The position numbers and the translations under genes are program-made. Below, piece by piece: positions 8,886 through 17,333 of a stretch of DNA of 64,000 bases (positions within the stretch are counted from its first letter, which is position 1; each line of letters begins with the position of its first letter). This stretch comes from Bin87 sp965261195 (GTDB lineage: Bacteria > Chloroflexota > Dehalococcoidia > Lucifugimonadales > UBA3495): positions 3,720,001 to 3,784,000 of the forward strand of contig OZ253455.1 in assembly GCA_965261195.1 (NCBI GenBank). The letters run 5' to 3'. The notes beneath the pieces were generated by a model. That model was not told the DNA's origin. It did no database searches and worked only from the letters and a program-made list of their open reading frames with translations.

Positions 8886-10363
8886 TAGTATTACAACGAC
8901 GGTTGGTATGGTAGGATAATCGGCAAGATAACGAAGGCATCGGGAGGTGGGGCCGGGTGATGGATCCGGTGGCGTTGGAACGGGTGTCCGAAGCCTTCCA
9001 GGATTTTCACGACTACTTTGCGCCGGACTTTGGTCGTAGGGAGGCCCGGGAGCACAGCCGCCACTATCTGCCGGCCTGGCTGGTGCAAGCGGAAGAGCGG
9101 CGCAACGCCGAGAATTTGTCGGAAACGGTTCCGGCGTCGCCACGGGCGTTACAGCGGTTTCTCGCCGAGTCTCCTTGGGACGACGCCGCAGTCATCGACC
9201 GGTTGCAGGAGTATCTGGGTGCGCGACTGGATGATCCCCAGGGGGTGTGGGTGCTGGACGGCAGCGATTTTCCCAAGCAGGGGGTGAAGTCGGTGGGAGT
9301 GGCCAGGCAGTACTGCGGGGCGTTGGGCCAGATCGCCAGCTGCCAGGCTGGGGTGTTTCTGGCGCACGTGGGACCCCAGGGCAGAGCGCTGGTGGATAAG
9401 CGGCTGTATCTGCCGGAGGAGTGGACTGGGGACGGGGACCGCGGTGTGGCGGCGGGGGCGCCAGCGCACCGACGGGGGTACCGCAGCAAGACGGAGTTGG
9501 CCTGGGAGATGGTGGAGGAAGCCCAGGCCAGAGGATACCGCAAGGCCCAGTGGGTGGCCGGAGATTCAGCCTGCGGGATGTCGCCCGCGTTGCGGGAGGG
9601 ACTGGCGGCAACGGGAATGCGGTACGTCTTGGACGTGCGGCCGGATATGACGGTCGGGCCGTTGGAACCGACCTGGACCGATCCGCCTTACCAGGGTAAC
9701 GGGCGTCCCCGCAACCCCAGACCGCGGCGTGAGGAGCGGCAGACCATGGCGGAGCGCAGTCAGGCGTTGCCGGCGGCGGCATGGCGGGAGATCACGCTAG
9801 CCCAGGGAAGCCAGGGGCCGCGTGTCTATCGGTTCAGCGCCCAACGGGTGGGGGTGACCAGGCGGCGGAAGCCTGGTGAGGTCCTGTGGGCGGTTTATCG
9901 CCAGAACCGGGACGGCAGCGAGCCCCGCTACTACCTGTCCAACGCACCCCCAGATGCATCTCTGGAGACCTGGGCCTATGTGGGCGGCTCCCGCTGGCGC
10001 ATTGAAACCGAGTTCGAGACCGAGTTCGAGACCGAGCAGAGCGACGTGGGCCTGGACGAATACGAGACCCGCACCTGGGCGGGTTGGCATCACCACATCG
10101 CCATGTGCCTGCTGGCCGGGGCGTTCCTGTTGACCCTGCAACAGGATTGGGGGGAAAAAGATGCCCCTGATCACCAGGCCCCAGGTCTACCGAGTGGTGC
10201 GTGAGCTGCTGCCCCGGGAACGGTTCGGGCCGGCTGAGTTGTTGCGGTGGCTGGAGGATACGCAGGATAGTAACGAACGGGCCAGACGCTCCCATGCCAA
10301 GCGCCGCGCCGCCTGCGGTCGCGACGCCACCGGCCTCCCTCCCTAACTGTCGTTGTAATACTA
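8886..10363 (+). mobile_element. IS701-family insertion sequence
   Basis: Terminal inverted repeats of 21 bp match at 19 positions: tagtattacaacgacggtt at the left (8886-8906) and its complement at the right (10343-10363). CTAG at the left edge (8885-8888) and CTAA at the right edge (10361-10364) fit the family's YTAR-type 4-bp target. The internal gene is an IS701 transposase. Confidence 0.85.
8957..10346 (+). pseudogene. IS701-family transposase, frameshifted near the C-terminus
   Basis: The main frame (8957 to about 10155) contains the DDE-type core: WVLDGSDFPKQG, GDSACGMSPALREGL and the C-terminal SRWRIETEFETE...DVGLDEYETRTW block. At a G6A5 run (10148-10158) the family's usual tail moves to the +1 frame, where MPLITRPQVYRVVRELLPRE continues to a stop at 10346 inside the right inverted repeat. 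Without the shift the product ends in unrelated residues at 10204. A 12-bp unit (gagttcgagacc) is partly repeated in the ETEFETEFETE segment. The start is GTG 8957 or ATG 8960. Confidence 0.85.
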
Positions 10364-11439
10364 AACTGATACCAAGGTGGGATCTACATTTGTAGGGCGA
10401 CGAGGGTCGGCATGGGCCTTGCCCAGCAGTCCTTCGGCGCGGGTTTGGAGCACGGTCCGGCAGCGCTGTTTGACCTCTGCTTGCCGGCCAGCCAGTTGGG
10501 TAAAGAAATTATTCACCTTCTCCGGCACTGCGGACTTGGCGCCCAGGCACAGGTTGGCGGTCACCTCCTGGCGCACCCAGTTCCAGATCGCCTCATCCGC
10601 ATTGCAGTCTGGGCTGTAGCCCGGCAGGTTCACCAGGCGCAGGCGCAATCCAGGAGTTGCCAGGCAGGCCCGCAGGACATCACCGCGATGCGCCGGGGAA
10701 TTATCCCAAATCACCGTCAGCGGTCCCGTGTGCTGCTCCCGCAGTTGCCGCAGGAAAGCGGCGGAGGTTGCAGAGTTGCTGTTGCCCTCCGGTTCCATCC
10801 ATTCCACCTCGCCGGTTTCCAGGCACACCGCCGAATAATAGCTGGCCTTTTCGCCCCAGCGCGGGCTGGTCGAGTCCACCAGGGCTGGCTCTCCTTGGAG
10901 CGCCCATTTGCCCCGCAGGTCAGCATCCGCCCGGAAGTGGGCCGCGTCGACGAAGAAAACCTGGGCTCCCGCCTGCTGCGCCTCGTCCACCAGGGCGGCA
11001 TACTCCGCCACGCAGGTCTCCCGCTGGGCGGCGTCGGCTTTGAGTAGTCGCTTCCTGGGCCGTTTCAGCACAAATCCCAAGCGGTGCAGGTAATTCAGGC
11101 AACTGCTGCGGCTCAGGGAGACCTCGAAACGTTCCTGCACAAATCTGCGCACCACCTTCCAGTTCCAATTGGCCAAGTCGAGGCCAGCCTTTGCCGGAAA
11201 CTCCTGCACCACTGCCTTCAGTTCGGTCTGCTGCGCTCCGTCGATCGCGGGGGGGAACCCCCCGACTGCTCAAAGGCCATCGCCCCCGTACCGCCCGCAC
11301 CGAAGACGGCAACCCACCGGCCAATGGTCTGGGCATCCCGTCCCAGCGCCGCGGCCACCGCCACCGCAGTCCCGCCTTGGACCAATAGCCATAGCGCATA
11401 CCATCGTTCCCGCTCCCGGGGTGTCGGCGCCCAGTACAT
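10361..11439 (-). pseudogene. IS630-family transposase, frameshifted
   Basis: N-terminal helix-turn-helix part (11439 to about 11255) contains VAVAAALGRDAQTIGRWV. The catalytic part follows in another frame: VFFVDAAHF (first D), VIWDNSPAH (second D) and SPDCNADEAIWNW (E), the IS630/Tc1 DDE triad. The switch lies at a G6-TT-C7 run near 11250-11265, and removing one base would restore the frame. The stop codon at 10361-10363 lies outside the inverted repeat, in the CTA shared with the IS701 end. The true N-terminus may be slightly upstream of 11439. Confidence 0.85.
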
Positions 11440-11719
11440 TCGCCGCCGCAGATCACCGGCATCCGGTTGCCATCGTTCCAGGAACCTCTACAGCTCTCTC
11501 ATACCCAACACCAACACCACTCTGCTTTCCTTCCAGACTATCCCATCTGCTTCCAGTTTTACCTAATCCCCATGTAGGGTAACTGTTCAGAGTTGCGGGG
11601 ATCTGCCGACTATTCGGCCTATTGTGGAGGGGCAGCCAAGCACGGAATGTCCAAAGCAAACCGTTGCCGTCACCTCAAACGTGAACAGTTACCATGTAGG
11701 TTTCACCTTGGCTTTAGTT
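10364..11719 (-). mobile_element. IS630-family insertion sequence (first copy)
   Basis: Inverted repeats: 10361-10389 and the complement of 11694-11722 agree at 23 of 29 positions (shared blocks ctaaact, ccaaggtg, ctacat). TA dinucleotides at 10362-10363 and 11720-11721 fit the TA target duplication of this family. The left TA lies inside the CTAA that also flanks the IS701 element, so the two elements abut. Confidence 0.75.
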
Positions 11720-11731
11720 TAGTTGCCGGTG

Positions 11732-11831
11732 GCAATCTCGTTGTTGAGGTTGAGCACACGTCGTCGAACCATCATTGTTACGGCGACCATTGCTACGGCA
11801 ACGCGATTGCCACGCTACGCTCGCAATGACA
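11732..11831. repeat. Inverted pair of dispersed 'tcattgcgagcg' repeats
   Basis: A plus-strand piece (tggcaatctcgttg near 11732) and a minus-strand full copy (cgattgccacgctacgctcg, 11803 to 11831) face each other. The same unit occurs at 26801, 33130, 33203 and 63066-63225, always between genes. It is a REP-like or MITE-like family. Confidence 0.7.
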
Positions 11832-11976
11832 AAGTGGGCACGCGTGAGCAACGGGTCGCACGGAAGCGCACATCAATCAGCACCGTGATCCCTGCCACGG
11901 CCCTAACTGCTCCCCGGTCCCGGTGGCAGAGGGACAGGGGGTGAGGCCCGGGCTCGGCGACCAATAGGGCCCGTGG

Positions 11977-12711
11977 CTAGTTTCGCAATCCGGGCATCCC
12001 CACCCGGCGCTCGGTGCCGTTGAGCAGCCGCCGGATGTTGTCCCGATGCTGCCAGATTATGACTGCGCCGCCCACGAATACGTACACCGTGTAGATTTGA
12101 TGATGCCCCCACCAGAGGGTTAGCGCCAGGCTCAGCAACGCAATAAACATGACGCCTGCGATGCTGCCCAATGACAGGTAGCGGCTCGACAGCGTGATGA
12201 TGATGAACAGCACCGCGCCGGCGAGGGCCACCAACGGCGCCATTACGGCCAGGCTACCGAGACTGGGCAGAATGCCGCGTCCCCCCCGGAATCGCAAAAA
12301 CACCGGCCAGTTGTGCCCGCACAGCGCCGCCAATCCGGCAACCACCTCCGGAGCGCCGACGCCGATGGTATAACGGGCCAGCAGCACCGCGAGTATCCCT
12401 TTGCTGCAATCCAGCACAAATACGATTGCCGCCGATTTGCCGCCGCCGGTGCGCAGCATATTGGACATTCCGGTGCGTCCGCTGCCAAAGTTCCGTATGT
12501 CCTCGCCCCGGGCCATCACCAACACCAGGTAGCCCCAGGATACTGAACCGGTCAAATAGGCTACGATGCACAGCCCAGCGTATCGGCCCGCCAGGGGCAG
12601 TTGGGGCGATAGTTGCAGCAGCGCAATGCCGGCGATAACCAGCAGCGGCACGGCGACGAGGCAAGCCAGCGCCGCCCTGGTGGGTCGGTTGAGTCGCAGC
12701 GTCGGCACCAA
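11977..12711 (-). CDS. plsY: Glycerol-3-phosphate acyltransferase PlsY
   Basis: 244 residues, an inner-membrane enzyme that transfers acyl from acyl-phosphate to glycerol-3-phosphate in phospholipid synthesis. The three conserved PlsY blocks are present: the GSVSWGYLV entry motif, NFGSGRTGMSNMLR-type G3P-binding motif, and HNWPVFLRFRGGRGI. Hydrophobic segments fit a polytopic protein. The N-terminus is about 30 residues longer than usual and includes one more hydrophobic segment. The start is a TTG at 12711 or the adjacent GTG, 2 bp after the der stop, so it is likely translated from the same transcript as der. Confidence 0.88.
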   Translation of the reverse strand: MVPTLRLNRPTRAALACLVAVPLLVIAGIALLQLSPQLPLAGRYAGLCIVAYLTGSVSWGYLVLVMARGEDIRNFGSGRTGMSNMLRTGGGKSAAIVFVLDCSKGILAVLLARYTIGVGAPEVVAGLAALCGHNWPVFLRFRGGRGILPSLGSLAVMAPLVALAGAVLFIIITLSSRYLSLGSIAGVMFIALLSLALTLWWGHHQIYTVYVFVGGAVIIWQHRDNIRRLLNGTERRVGMPGLRN

Positions 12712-12713
12712 CG

Positions 12714-14342
12714 TTAGCGGGCCCGGGTGCGAGCACGAACCCCCGGCCGCGCGGTGCGTTCCTCCCGTTCCGCGCGAAACACCAGCCTCAGATGCGTGCG
12801 GTGGAACCCGAAACGTTCCCGAATCTGATTCTCCAGGTAGCGTTCGTAGGAAAAGTGCAGCAGCTTGGGGTCGTTGACGCTGAACACGAAGGTGGGCGGG
12901 TTCACGCTGACCTGCCGCACCCGACGCACCCGCAGCCGGTTGCGCAGGTTGCCCCGGCGCGATGGCGGCGCATGAGTGGAGACCGCATCTGCCAGCAGGT
13001 ATTGCAAATCACGGAATGGAACCCGCCGCTGCCGTTCCATCCACAATGACAGCGCCGTGTCCAGCAGTTCGTTAATCCCCTCGCCGGTGAGCGCCGACGT
13101 GAAGCAAACCGGAACGTAGGGCATGAAGTGGAGCCGTTGGTGAACCCGATGCAGACTGCGTTCCGTGCGGAACCGGCTGGGATTAACCAGATCCCACTTG
13201 TTGACCACCACGATGAGGCCGCGGTTGGTATCCCAGGCCAGGCCGGCGATGTGGGCGTCCTGGGCGGTGGCCAACTCAGTGGCGTCGGTAATCAGCAGCG
13301 TGATGTCGCTGCGATGCACGGCGTTGACGGCGCGCAACACGCTGTATTTCTCGATGCCCCGCTGCACCTGACCAGGGCGGCGGATACCGGCGGTGTCCAC
13401 CAGGGTGATAGTGTGGTCGCGGTAGGTGATGGGCGTATCGAGAGCGTCGCGCGTGGTGCCAGCCTCCGGGCTGACGATGCTGCGCTCCTCGCCGAGGATA
13501 ACGTTGGTGAGCAGCGATTTGCCAACGTTGGTGCGTCCCACGATGGACAGGCGCAGTTCAGTCGCTGGCGTGAAAACTTCCGCAGCACGTCCATTGGCGC
13601 CATCGCCATCGAGTTCATCCCAATCGTCGATGCCATCCGGATAATCGTCGTCCCACTGTTCCGCCAGCTCGCGGGCTGGCAGCAAGTCGACCATCCGCTC
13701 CAGCAGGTCATACACCCCGTAGTTGTGGTAGGCAGATATGAACGAAGTTTCCGGAATGCCCAGCTGGAAAAACTCAGCAGCGGCCAGCTCGCGGTTTTCA
13801 TTGTCCACCTTATTCACCGCCAGCATCACCGGCTTGTCAGTGCGACGCAGCCGCTGGGCAACGGCCTGGTCGGTCGCGGTCAGTCCCTGCACCGCGTCGG
13901 TCAGGAAGATGATGACGTCAGCGGCGCCCATCGCCATGTCGGCCTGTTGCTGTACGCGCTGGGGGATGTGGCCGTCGGGGTCGTCTTCCAGACCGCCGGT
14001 GTCAATCAGCAGGAACTGCCGGCCTTTCCAGGATGCGGAGGAAATCAGACGGTCGCGGGTGGTGCCGGAGACTTCAGACACTATGGCGTGGCGGCGCGAC
14101 AGAATTCGGTTGAACAACGAGGACTTGCCGACGTTGGGCCGACCGATAATGGCCACCATGGGCGCAGTTTCGACGACGGTTTGTCTTTCGGCCGGGCGGG
14201 CGAAAAACTCTGCCTCCCGGTCAATGGGTTCTGCCGGCAGGTCAATAGGTTCTGCCGGCAGGTCAATAGATTCCATGGTTAGGTCGATTGTTTCTGACGT
14301 ATCGTTAGACGTATCGTTAGTGGAGGTCATATTAGATGTCAC
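12714..14342 (-). CDS. der: Ribosome-biogenesis GTPase Der (EngA)
   Basis: 542 residues, longer than the usual approximately 440-490. Two GTPase domains in tandem: the first with GRPNVGKSSLFNRIL and DTGGLED, the second with GRTNVGKSLLTNVIL, DTAGIRRPG and NKWDL; a KH-like C-terminal domain follows. Der acts in 50S subunit assembly. The extra length is an N-terminal tail of about 60 residues with repeats of IDLPAEP and an acidic linker between the G domains. The GTG at 14342 overlaps the upstream gene's TGA (GTGA); the ATG at 14330 is an alternative start. Confidence 0.95.
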   Translation of the reverse strand: MTSNMTSTNDTSNDTSETIDLTMESIDLPAEPIDLPAEPIDREAEFFARPAERQTVVETAPMVAIIGRPNVGKSSLFNRILSRRHAIVSEVSGTTRDRLISSASWKGRQFLLIDTGGLEDDPDGHIPQRVQQQADMAMGAADVIIFLTDAVQGLTATDQAVAQRLRRTDKPVMLAVNKVDNENRELAAAEFFQLGIPETSFISAYHNYGVYDLLERMVDLLPARELAEQWDDDYPDGIDDWDELDGDGANGRAAEVFTPATELRLSIVGRTNVGKSLLTNVILGEERSIVSPEAGTTRDALDTPITYRDHTITLVDTAGIRRPGQVQRGIEKYSVLRAVNAVHRSDITLLITDATELATAQDAHIAGLAWDTNRGLIVVVNKWDLVNPSRFRTERSLHRVHQRLHFMPYVPVCFTSALTGEGINELLDTALSLWMERQRRVPFRDLQYLLADAVSTHAPPSRRGNLRNRLRVRRVRQVSVNPPTFVFSVNDPKLLHFSYERYLENQIRERFGFHRTHLRLVFRAEREERTARPGVRARTRAR

Positions 14343-14848
14343 TGGGAGTCCTGTGGTTCGTTGCCGTTCTGCTGCTGCACCAATTGGGCCAGGGCCTCGA
14401 GCATAGCCTGCTGAGTTGCCGAGTTTTGCTGCCGTTCCTCCCTGAACTCCCTGATGAGCTCGTCCACTTTCTGCCGCTCTTCGATTATTCGCTGTTCGGC
14501 CTGCCGCCGTTCCTCGTCGGCTCGTTGCCGCTCCTCGTCGGCTCGTTGCCGTTCCTCGGCTAATGCCTGCTCGGCCTGCAAACGGGCTTCACGTTCCTTG
14601 TTCAGCATATAGGTATTGTAACCTCCTTTGAGCGTACCTACCGTCAGCCCACCACCACCGGCTTTAATCAGAACCTCCAAATTGATGAAGTTGGCGAGGA
14701 CGCTGGGATTGCACAAGCCGGCGTCGGCTTTAACCATTATGCAGGGTGTTTTGGTGAAGTACCAGACCATCCAAATGACCAGCGCGGTGAACAAAGCGAA
14801 CAGAACCGGACCGCGCCAGGTTTCAACAGCGTCTTTGAAGTGCGCCAC
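14339..14848 (-). CDS. Membrane-anchored coiled-coil protein (local paralogue family)
   Basis: 169 residues, function unknown. Two hydrophobic segments (near residues 14-31 and 61-77) with a short loop containing two cysteines and CNPSVLANF, then a charged coiled coil of about 80 residues rich in EERQRADEER repeats. A close paralogue sits at 35543-36037 with the same order: WxxWYxTKxPC, CNPSxxANF, then KEREAR. It overlaps der by 4 bp (GTGA), which suggests translational coupling. A structural or scaffold role is possible; nothing here proves one. Confidence 0.7.
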   Translation of the reverse strand: MAHFKDAVETWRGPVLFALFTALVIWMVWYFTKTPCIMVKADAGLCNPSVLANFINLEVLIKAGGGGLTVGTLKGGYNTYMLNKEREARLQAEQALAEERQRADEERQRADEERRQAEQRIIEERQKVDELIREFREERQQNSATQQAMLEALAQLVQQQNGNEPQDSQ

Positions 14849-14870
14849 AAACGGAACCGGAATGACTAAA

Positions 14871-15803
14871 TTACGCCAACAGGAATTCCAGCACGGCCTT
14901 CTGGGCGTGCAGGCGGTTGTGGGCCTGCTGGTAGGCGACCGATTGCGGGTGCTCCAGCATACCTGCGGGCACCTCTTCGCCGTAGTGAGCGGGCATATCG
15001 TGCATGAAGCAGGCTCCCGGCGCGGCCTGCGCCATCAGCGCGCCGTCGACCGTGTAGCCCTGGAAGGCGCGCCGCCGCTGTTGCGATTCGGCCTCATCGC
15101 CCATGCTGGTCCAAACGTCGGTATACACTATGTTAGCATCAATTACCGCGTCAGACGGGCGCACCAGCGGATGGACGGTTGGCCGGGGGCCGTCGTCCAG
15201 TCGGGCGCCGCGCTCGCTGGCGGCATCGAAGGTGGATTCCTCCAGCTGGTACCCGTGGGGGGCGGCAATGGACACGTTGATACCCACCGCCGGGGCGCCC
15301 AGGCAGAGGCTGCGGGCAACATTGTTGCCGTCGCCGATATAGGCCAGGTTGAGGCCGTCGGCGCTGCCGTGGGTTTCGGCGATGGTGAGCAGGTCGGCCA
15401 TGGTTTGGCAGGGGTGTTCCCGGTCGGAGAGGGCGTTGACCACTGGCACGGAGCCGTACTCCGCCAGTGCTTCCAACGCGGCGTGGGAGTTGACCCGCGC
15501 GATAATGCAATCAACGTACCCGCTGAGCACCCTGGCCACATCGGAGACGGGTTCGCGCTGGCCGAGGCCAACCTCATCCTGCCCCAAGTACATACTGTAC
15601 CCGCCCAGCTCGGCAATGCCAATCTGGAAGCTGACGCGGGTGCGGAGAGAAGGCTTTTCAAACAGCAGGGCAATGCGCTTGCCGACCAGCGGCTGCATAC
15701 TGCCGGGAGGTGCGGCCTTCATCGCAATGGCACGCTGAATCAACGCACGGGTTTCCGCAGGCGTGATGTCGGTGATGGAAAGAAAATGGCGGATGGTTGG
15801 CAT
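14871..15803 (-). CDS. argF: Ornithine carbamoyltransferase-like enzyme
   Basis: 310 residues. The carbamoyl-phosphate loop SLRTR, the HPCQ motif and the N-terminal DITPAETRALIQRA region place it in the aspartate/ornithine carbamoyltransferase family, closest to ornithine carbamoyltransferase. The late ornithine-loop motif, usually HCLPAHRG, reads HDMPAHYGEE here, so the substrate cysteine is replaced by aspartate. Function as argF is likely but not certain. The ATG at 15803 has GGAGG upstream and sits 1 base after the DUF2335 stop. No other arginine genes are in the window. Confidence 0.8.
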   Translation of the reverse strand: MPTIRHFLSITDITPAETRALIQRAIAMKAAPPGSMQPLVGKRIALLFEKPSLRTRVSFQIGIAELGGYSMYLGQDEVGLGQREPVSDVARVLSGYVDCIIARVNSHAALEALAEYGSVPVVNALSDREHPCQTMADLLTIAETHGSADGLNLAYIGDGNNVARSLCLGAPAVGINVSIAAPHGYQLEESTFDAASERGARLDDGPRPTVHPLVRPSDAVIDANIVYTDVWTSMGDEAESQQRRRAFQGYTVDGALMAQAAPGACFMHDMPAHYGEEVPAGMLEHPQSVAYQQAHNRLHAQKAVLEFLLA

Positions 15804-15804
15804 C

Positions 15805-16305
15805 TTACGCGCCTCCGTCAGATTGTGCCGCGGGGTCTTGTGCTGCGTATTGCATTCGCTCGTCGCGGCGCGCTTTGCTGCCATACACAAACACGCCAGC
15901 CAGGCCGGTGAGCGGCATCCCAGTTATTACGACTCCAGGCCACTCGTGACCCTCCAGTGCCAAGTAGGTCCCACTGGCAAGGCCCAACGCCGCGATGACG
16001 AAACCCAGCCACAGGCCAACATTACTCCTCTTAGAATCTCCGACGATGGCAGCGCGCTGAATGTTAATGACCGTCTCTTCCATCCGGTGTTGATGTTGCT
16101 CCTGTAGCTCAGACATCCTCAAGATACGCTCTGCGGCCCCGGGAATTATATCTTCAAGTCGCCGGAGAATTTCCGGCGGCGGGAGCGGCCCGACCCAGGC
16201 GGATTCGACAATGGTTATATCAGTTCGAGACAAAACGGTATCAGCCTGCGATGACGCAGGCTGATTATGGGGAAACTCCTGGAAAGTTTCGTTCGATTCA
16301 CTCAT
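15805..16305 (-). CDS. DUF2335-like membrane protein
   Basis: 166 residues. The soluble N-terminal half holds the DUF2335-type core GPLPPPEILRRLEDIIPGAAERIL followed by a helix rich in Gln, His and Glu (SELQEQHQHRMEE). Two hydrophobic segments follow (VGLWLGFVIAALGLASGTYL and VVITGMPLTGLAGVFVYG) and a basic tail. The function of the family is unknown. It overlaps the small upstream gene by 8 bp and is 1 base from the carbamoyltransferase start, so the three form one operon. Confidence 0.75.
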   Translation of the reverse strand: MSESNETFQEFPHNQPASSQADTVLSRTDITIVESAWVGPLPPPEILRRLEDIIPGAAERILRMSELQEQHQHRMEETVINIQRAAIVGDSKRSNVGLWLGFVIAALGLASGTYLALEGHEWPGVVITGMPLTGLAGVFVYGSKARRDERMQYAAQDPAAQSDGGA

Positions 16306-16546
16306 CGGTTTGATCGGCAGCAGTCGGTTTGTTTAGCTCAACCGCTTCGAATTCCCCCATGGCATTACGCATATAGTGGCCGACAGCGACCCAGTTCCTT
16401 CGGAGCGCCATCATAGTATCTTGTGGAGTGGCCGGCTTTACCACGGGCATATGGTACACGTTCAACGTGCCTCCTATATCCAGAACCCGCGCCATGCCTT
16501 CCAGCAACGACGGCCGAGCGTAACGGAAGCCGTATTTCGTTCGCAT
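16298..16546 (-). CDS. Small protein of unknown function, first gene of the DUF2335 operon
   Basis: 82 residues. I chose the ATG at 16546 because AGGAGG lies at good spacing; a longer frame to 16678 crosses the predicted promoter and is rejected. The N-terminus is basic (MRTKYGFRYARPSLLEGMARVLDIGG), the rest mixed with no clear membrane segment or metal motif. Not recognised. The tight overlap with the DUF2335 gene suggests the products act together. Confidence 0.6.
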   Translation of the reverse strand: MRTKYGFRYARPSLLEGMARVLDIGGTLNVYHMPVVKPATPQDTMMALRRNWVAVGHYMRNAMGEFEAVELNKPTAADQTDE

Positions 16547-16618
16547 TGTCAGTGTCCTCCTGTACATAGCCCGTTCATTGTCGGTAGAGGTTCGGAGCAA
16601 TGCACACGATGCAAGTAC

Positions 16619-16647
16619 AAAATATGACACAGCATCGTTAGTGTCAA
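16619..16647 (-). promoter_or_regulatory. Sigma-70-type promoter for the DUF2335/argF operon
   Basis: On the minus strand: a perfect TTGACA (16642-16647), a 17-bp spacer and TATTTT (16619-16624). It lies about 73 bases upstream of the ATG at 16546. Direction and spacing both fit. Confidence 0.6.
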
Positions 16648-16686
16648 GCGGCAGGGCCGCAAAATGCGGTTGTGCCATCTTCCCGA

Positions 16687-16716
16687 TTGTCGGGACGCAA
16701 TACTGTCCATTATGAT
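16687..16716 (+). promoter_or_regulatory. Possible promoter for the thioesterase gene
   Basis: TTGTCG (16687), an 18-bp spacer and TATGAT (16711-16716). It is weaker at -35 than the divergent promoter. It lies 28 bases before the proposed ATG at 16744. Confidence 0.35.
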
Positions 16717-16743
16717 AGCATACGGCCCGCTGAAAGACTGCTG

Positions 16744-17187
16744 ATGCCTATGGAGACAGATGCAAAAATGACCCAACCAACCGACGCAACCGACGGCATT
16801 CTGGCGCCCGGCCTGGTGGGCCGCCGCGAAGTGCTGGTCTGCGAGCACAACGTGGCTCCCCACGTAGCGAAACTCAGCACTCCATCGATGATTCGCGCCA
16901 TGGAACAGGCTTCCCAGCGGGCGATACTGGACTACCTGCCGGCCGAGCAGTCCACGGTGGGATTCGAGGTCAACATCCGCCACGTTGCCGGCGCCGACAT
17001 CGGCGCTACGGTCACGGCGGTGGCAGAGTTGGAACGGGTTGACGGCCGCTGGCTCTATTTCAAGGTGGAAGCGTTGGACGGCGACCGTACCATCGGCGTC
17101 GGCACACATCGGCGCGCCATCATCACCCTCCCTCCGGACGCTACCAATCGTGGCGGCGGCAACGACAGTCACACCCACGAGTTGTAG
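16744..17187 (+). CDS. Thioesterase, FlK-like hotdog fold
   Basis: About 147 residues. The pattern APGLVGRREVLVCEHNVAPHV, then STPSMIRAMEQAS and TVGFEVNIRHVAGADIGATVTAVAEL matches the fluoroacetyl-CoA thioesterase-like hotdog family, including the conserved Thr and Glu positions and the central helix. It would hydrolyse an acyl-CoA in the cytoplasm; the substrate is unknown. ATGs at 16744, 16750 and 16768 are all possible starts. It is a single gene, divergent from the DUF2335 operon. Confidence 0.78.
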   Translation: MPMETDAKMTQPTDATDGILAPGLVGRREVLVCEHNVAPHVAKLSTPSMIRAMEQASQRAILDYLPAEQSTVGFEVNIRHVAGADIGATVTAVAELERVDGRWLYFKVEALDGDRTIGVGTHRRAIITLPPDATNRGGGNDSHTHEL

Positions 17188-17248
17188 CCCGGCGGCCAGC
17201 GTAGCCGCGCCGCTGCGTTACTCACACTGAGTCAGGCGGCGACGGAAC

Positions 17249-17288
17249 AAAAAAAGAACCGGCGCTGGGGGTGAGGTAGCGCCGGTTC
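17249..17288 (-). terminator. Rho-independent terminator of the DUF1800-DUF1501-NHL operon
   Basis: On the minus strand an 11-bp stem (gaaccggcgct paired with agcgccggttc, 17256-17266 and 17278-17288) with an 11-base loop is followed directly by seven T residues. It lies 45 bases after the NHL gene stop. Confidence 0.85.
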
Positions 17289-17333
17289 CCCGGGGATAAA
17301 GTCGCTGATACCGATCAGGACATTTCGTACTGG

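Noticed and set aside
13128..14282. 384-codon frame on the plus strand
   Set aside because: Lies antisense to der, whose motifs are unambiguous; composition is a shadow.
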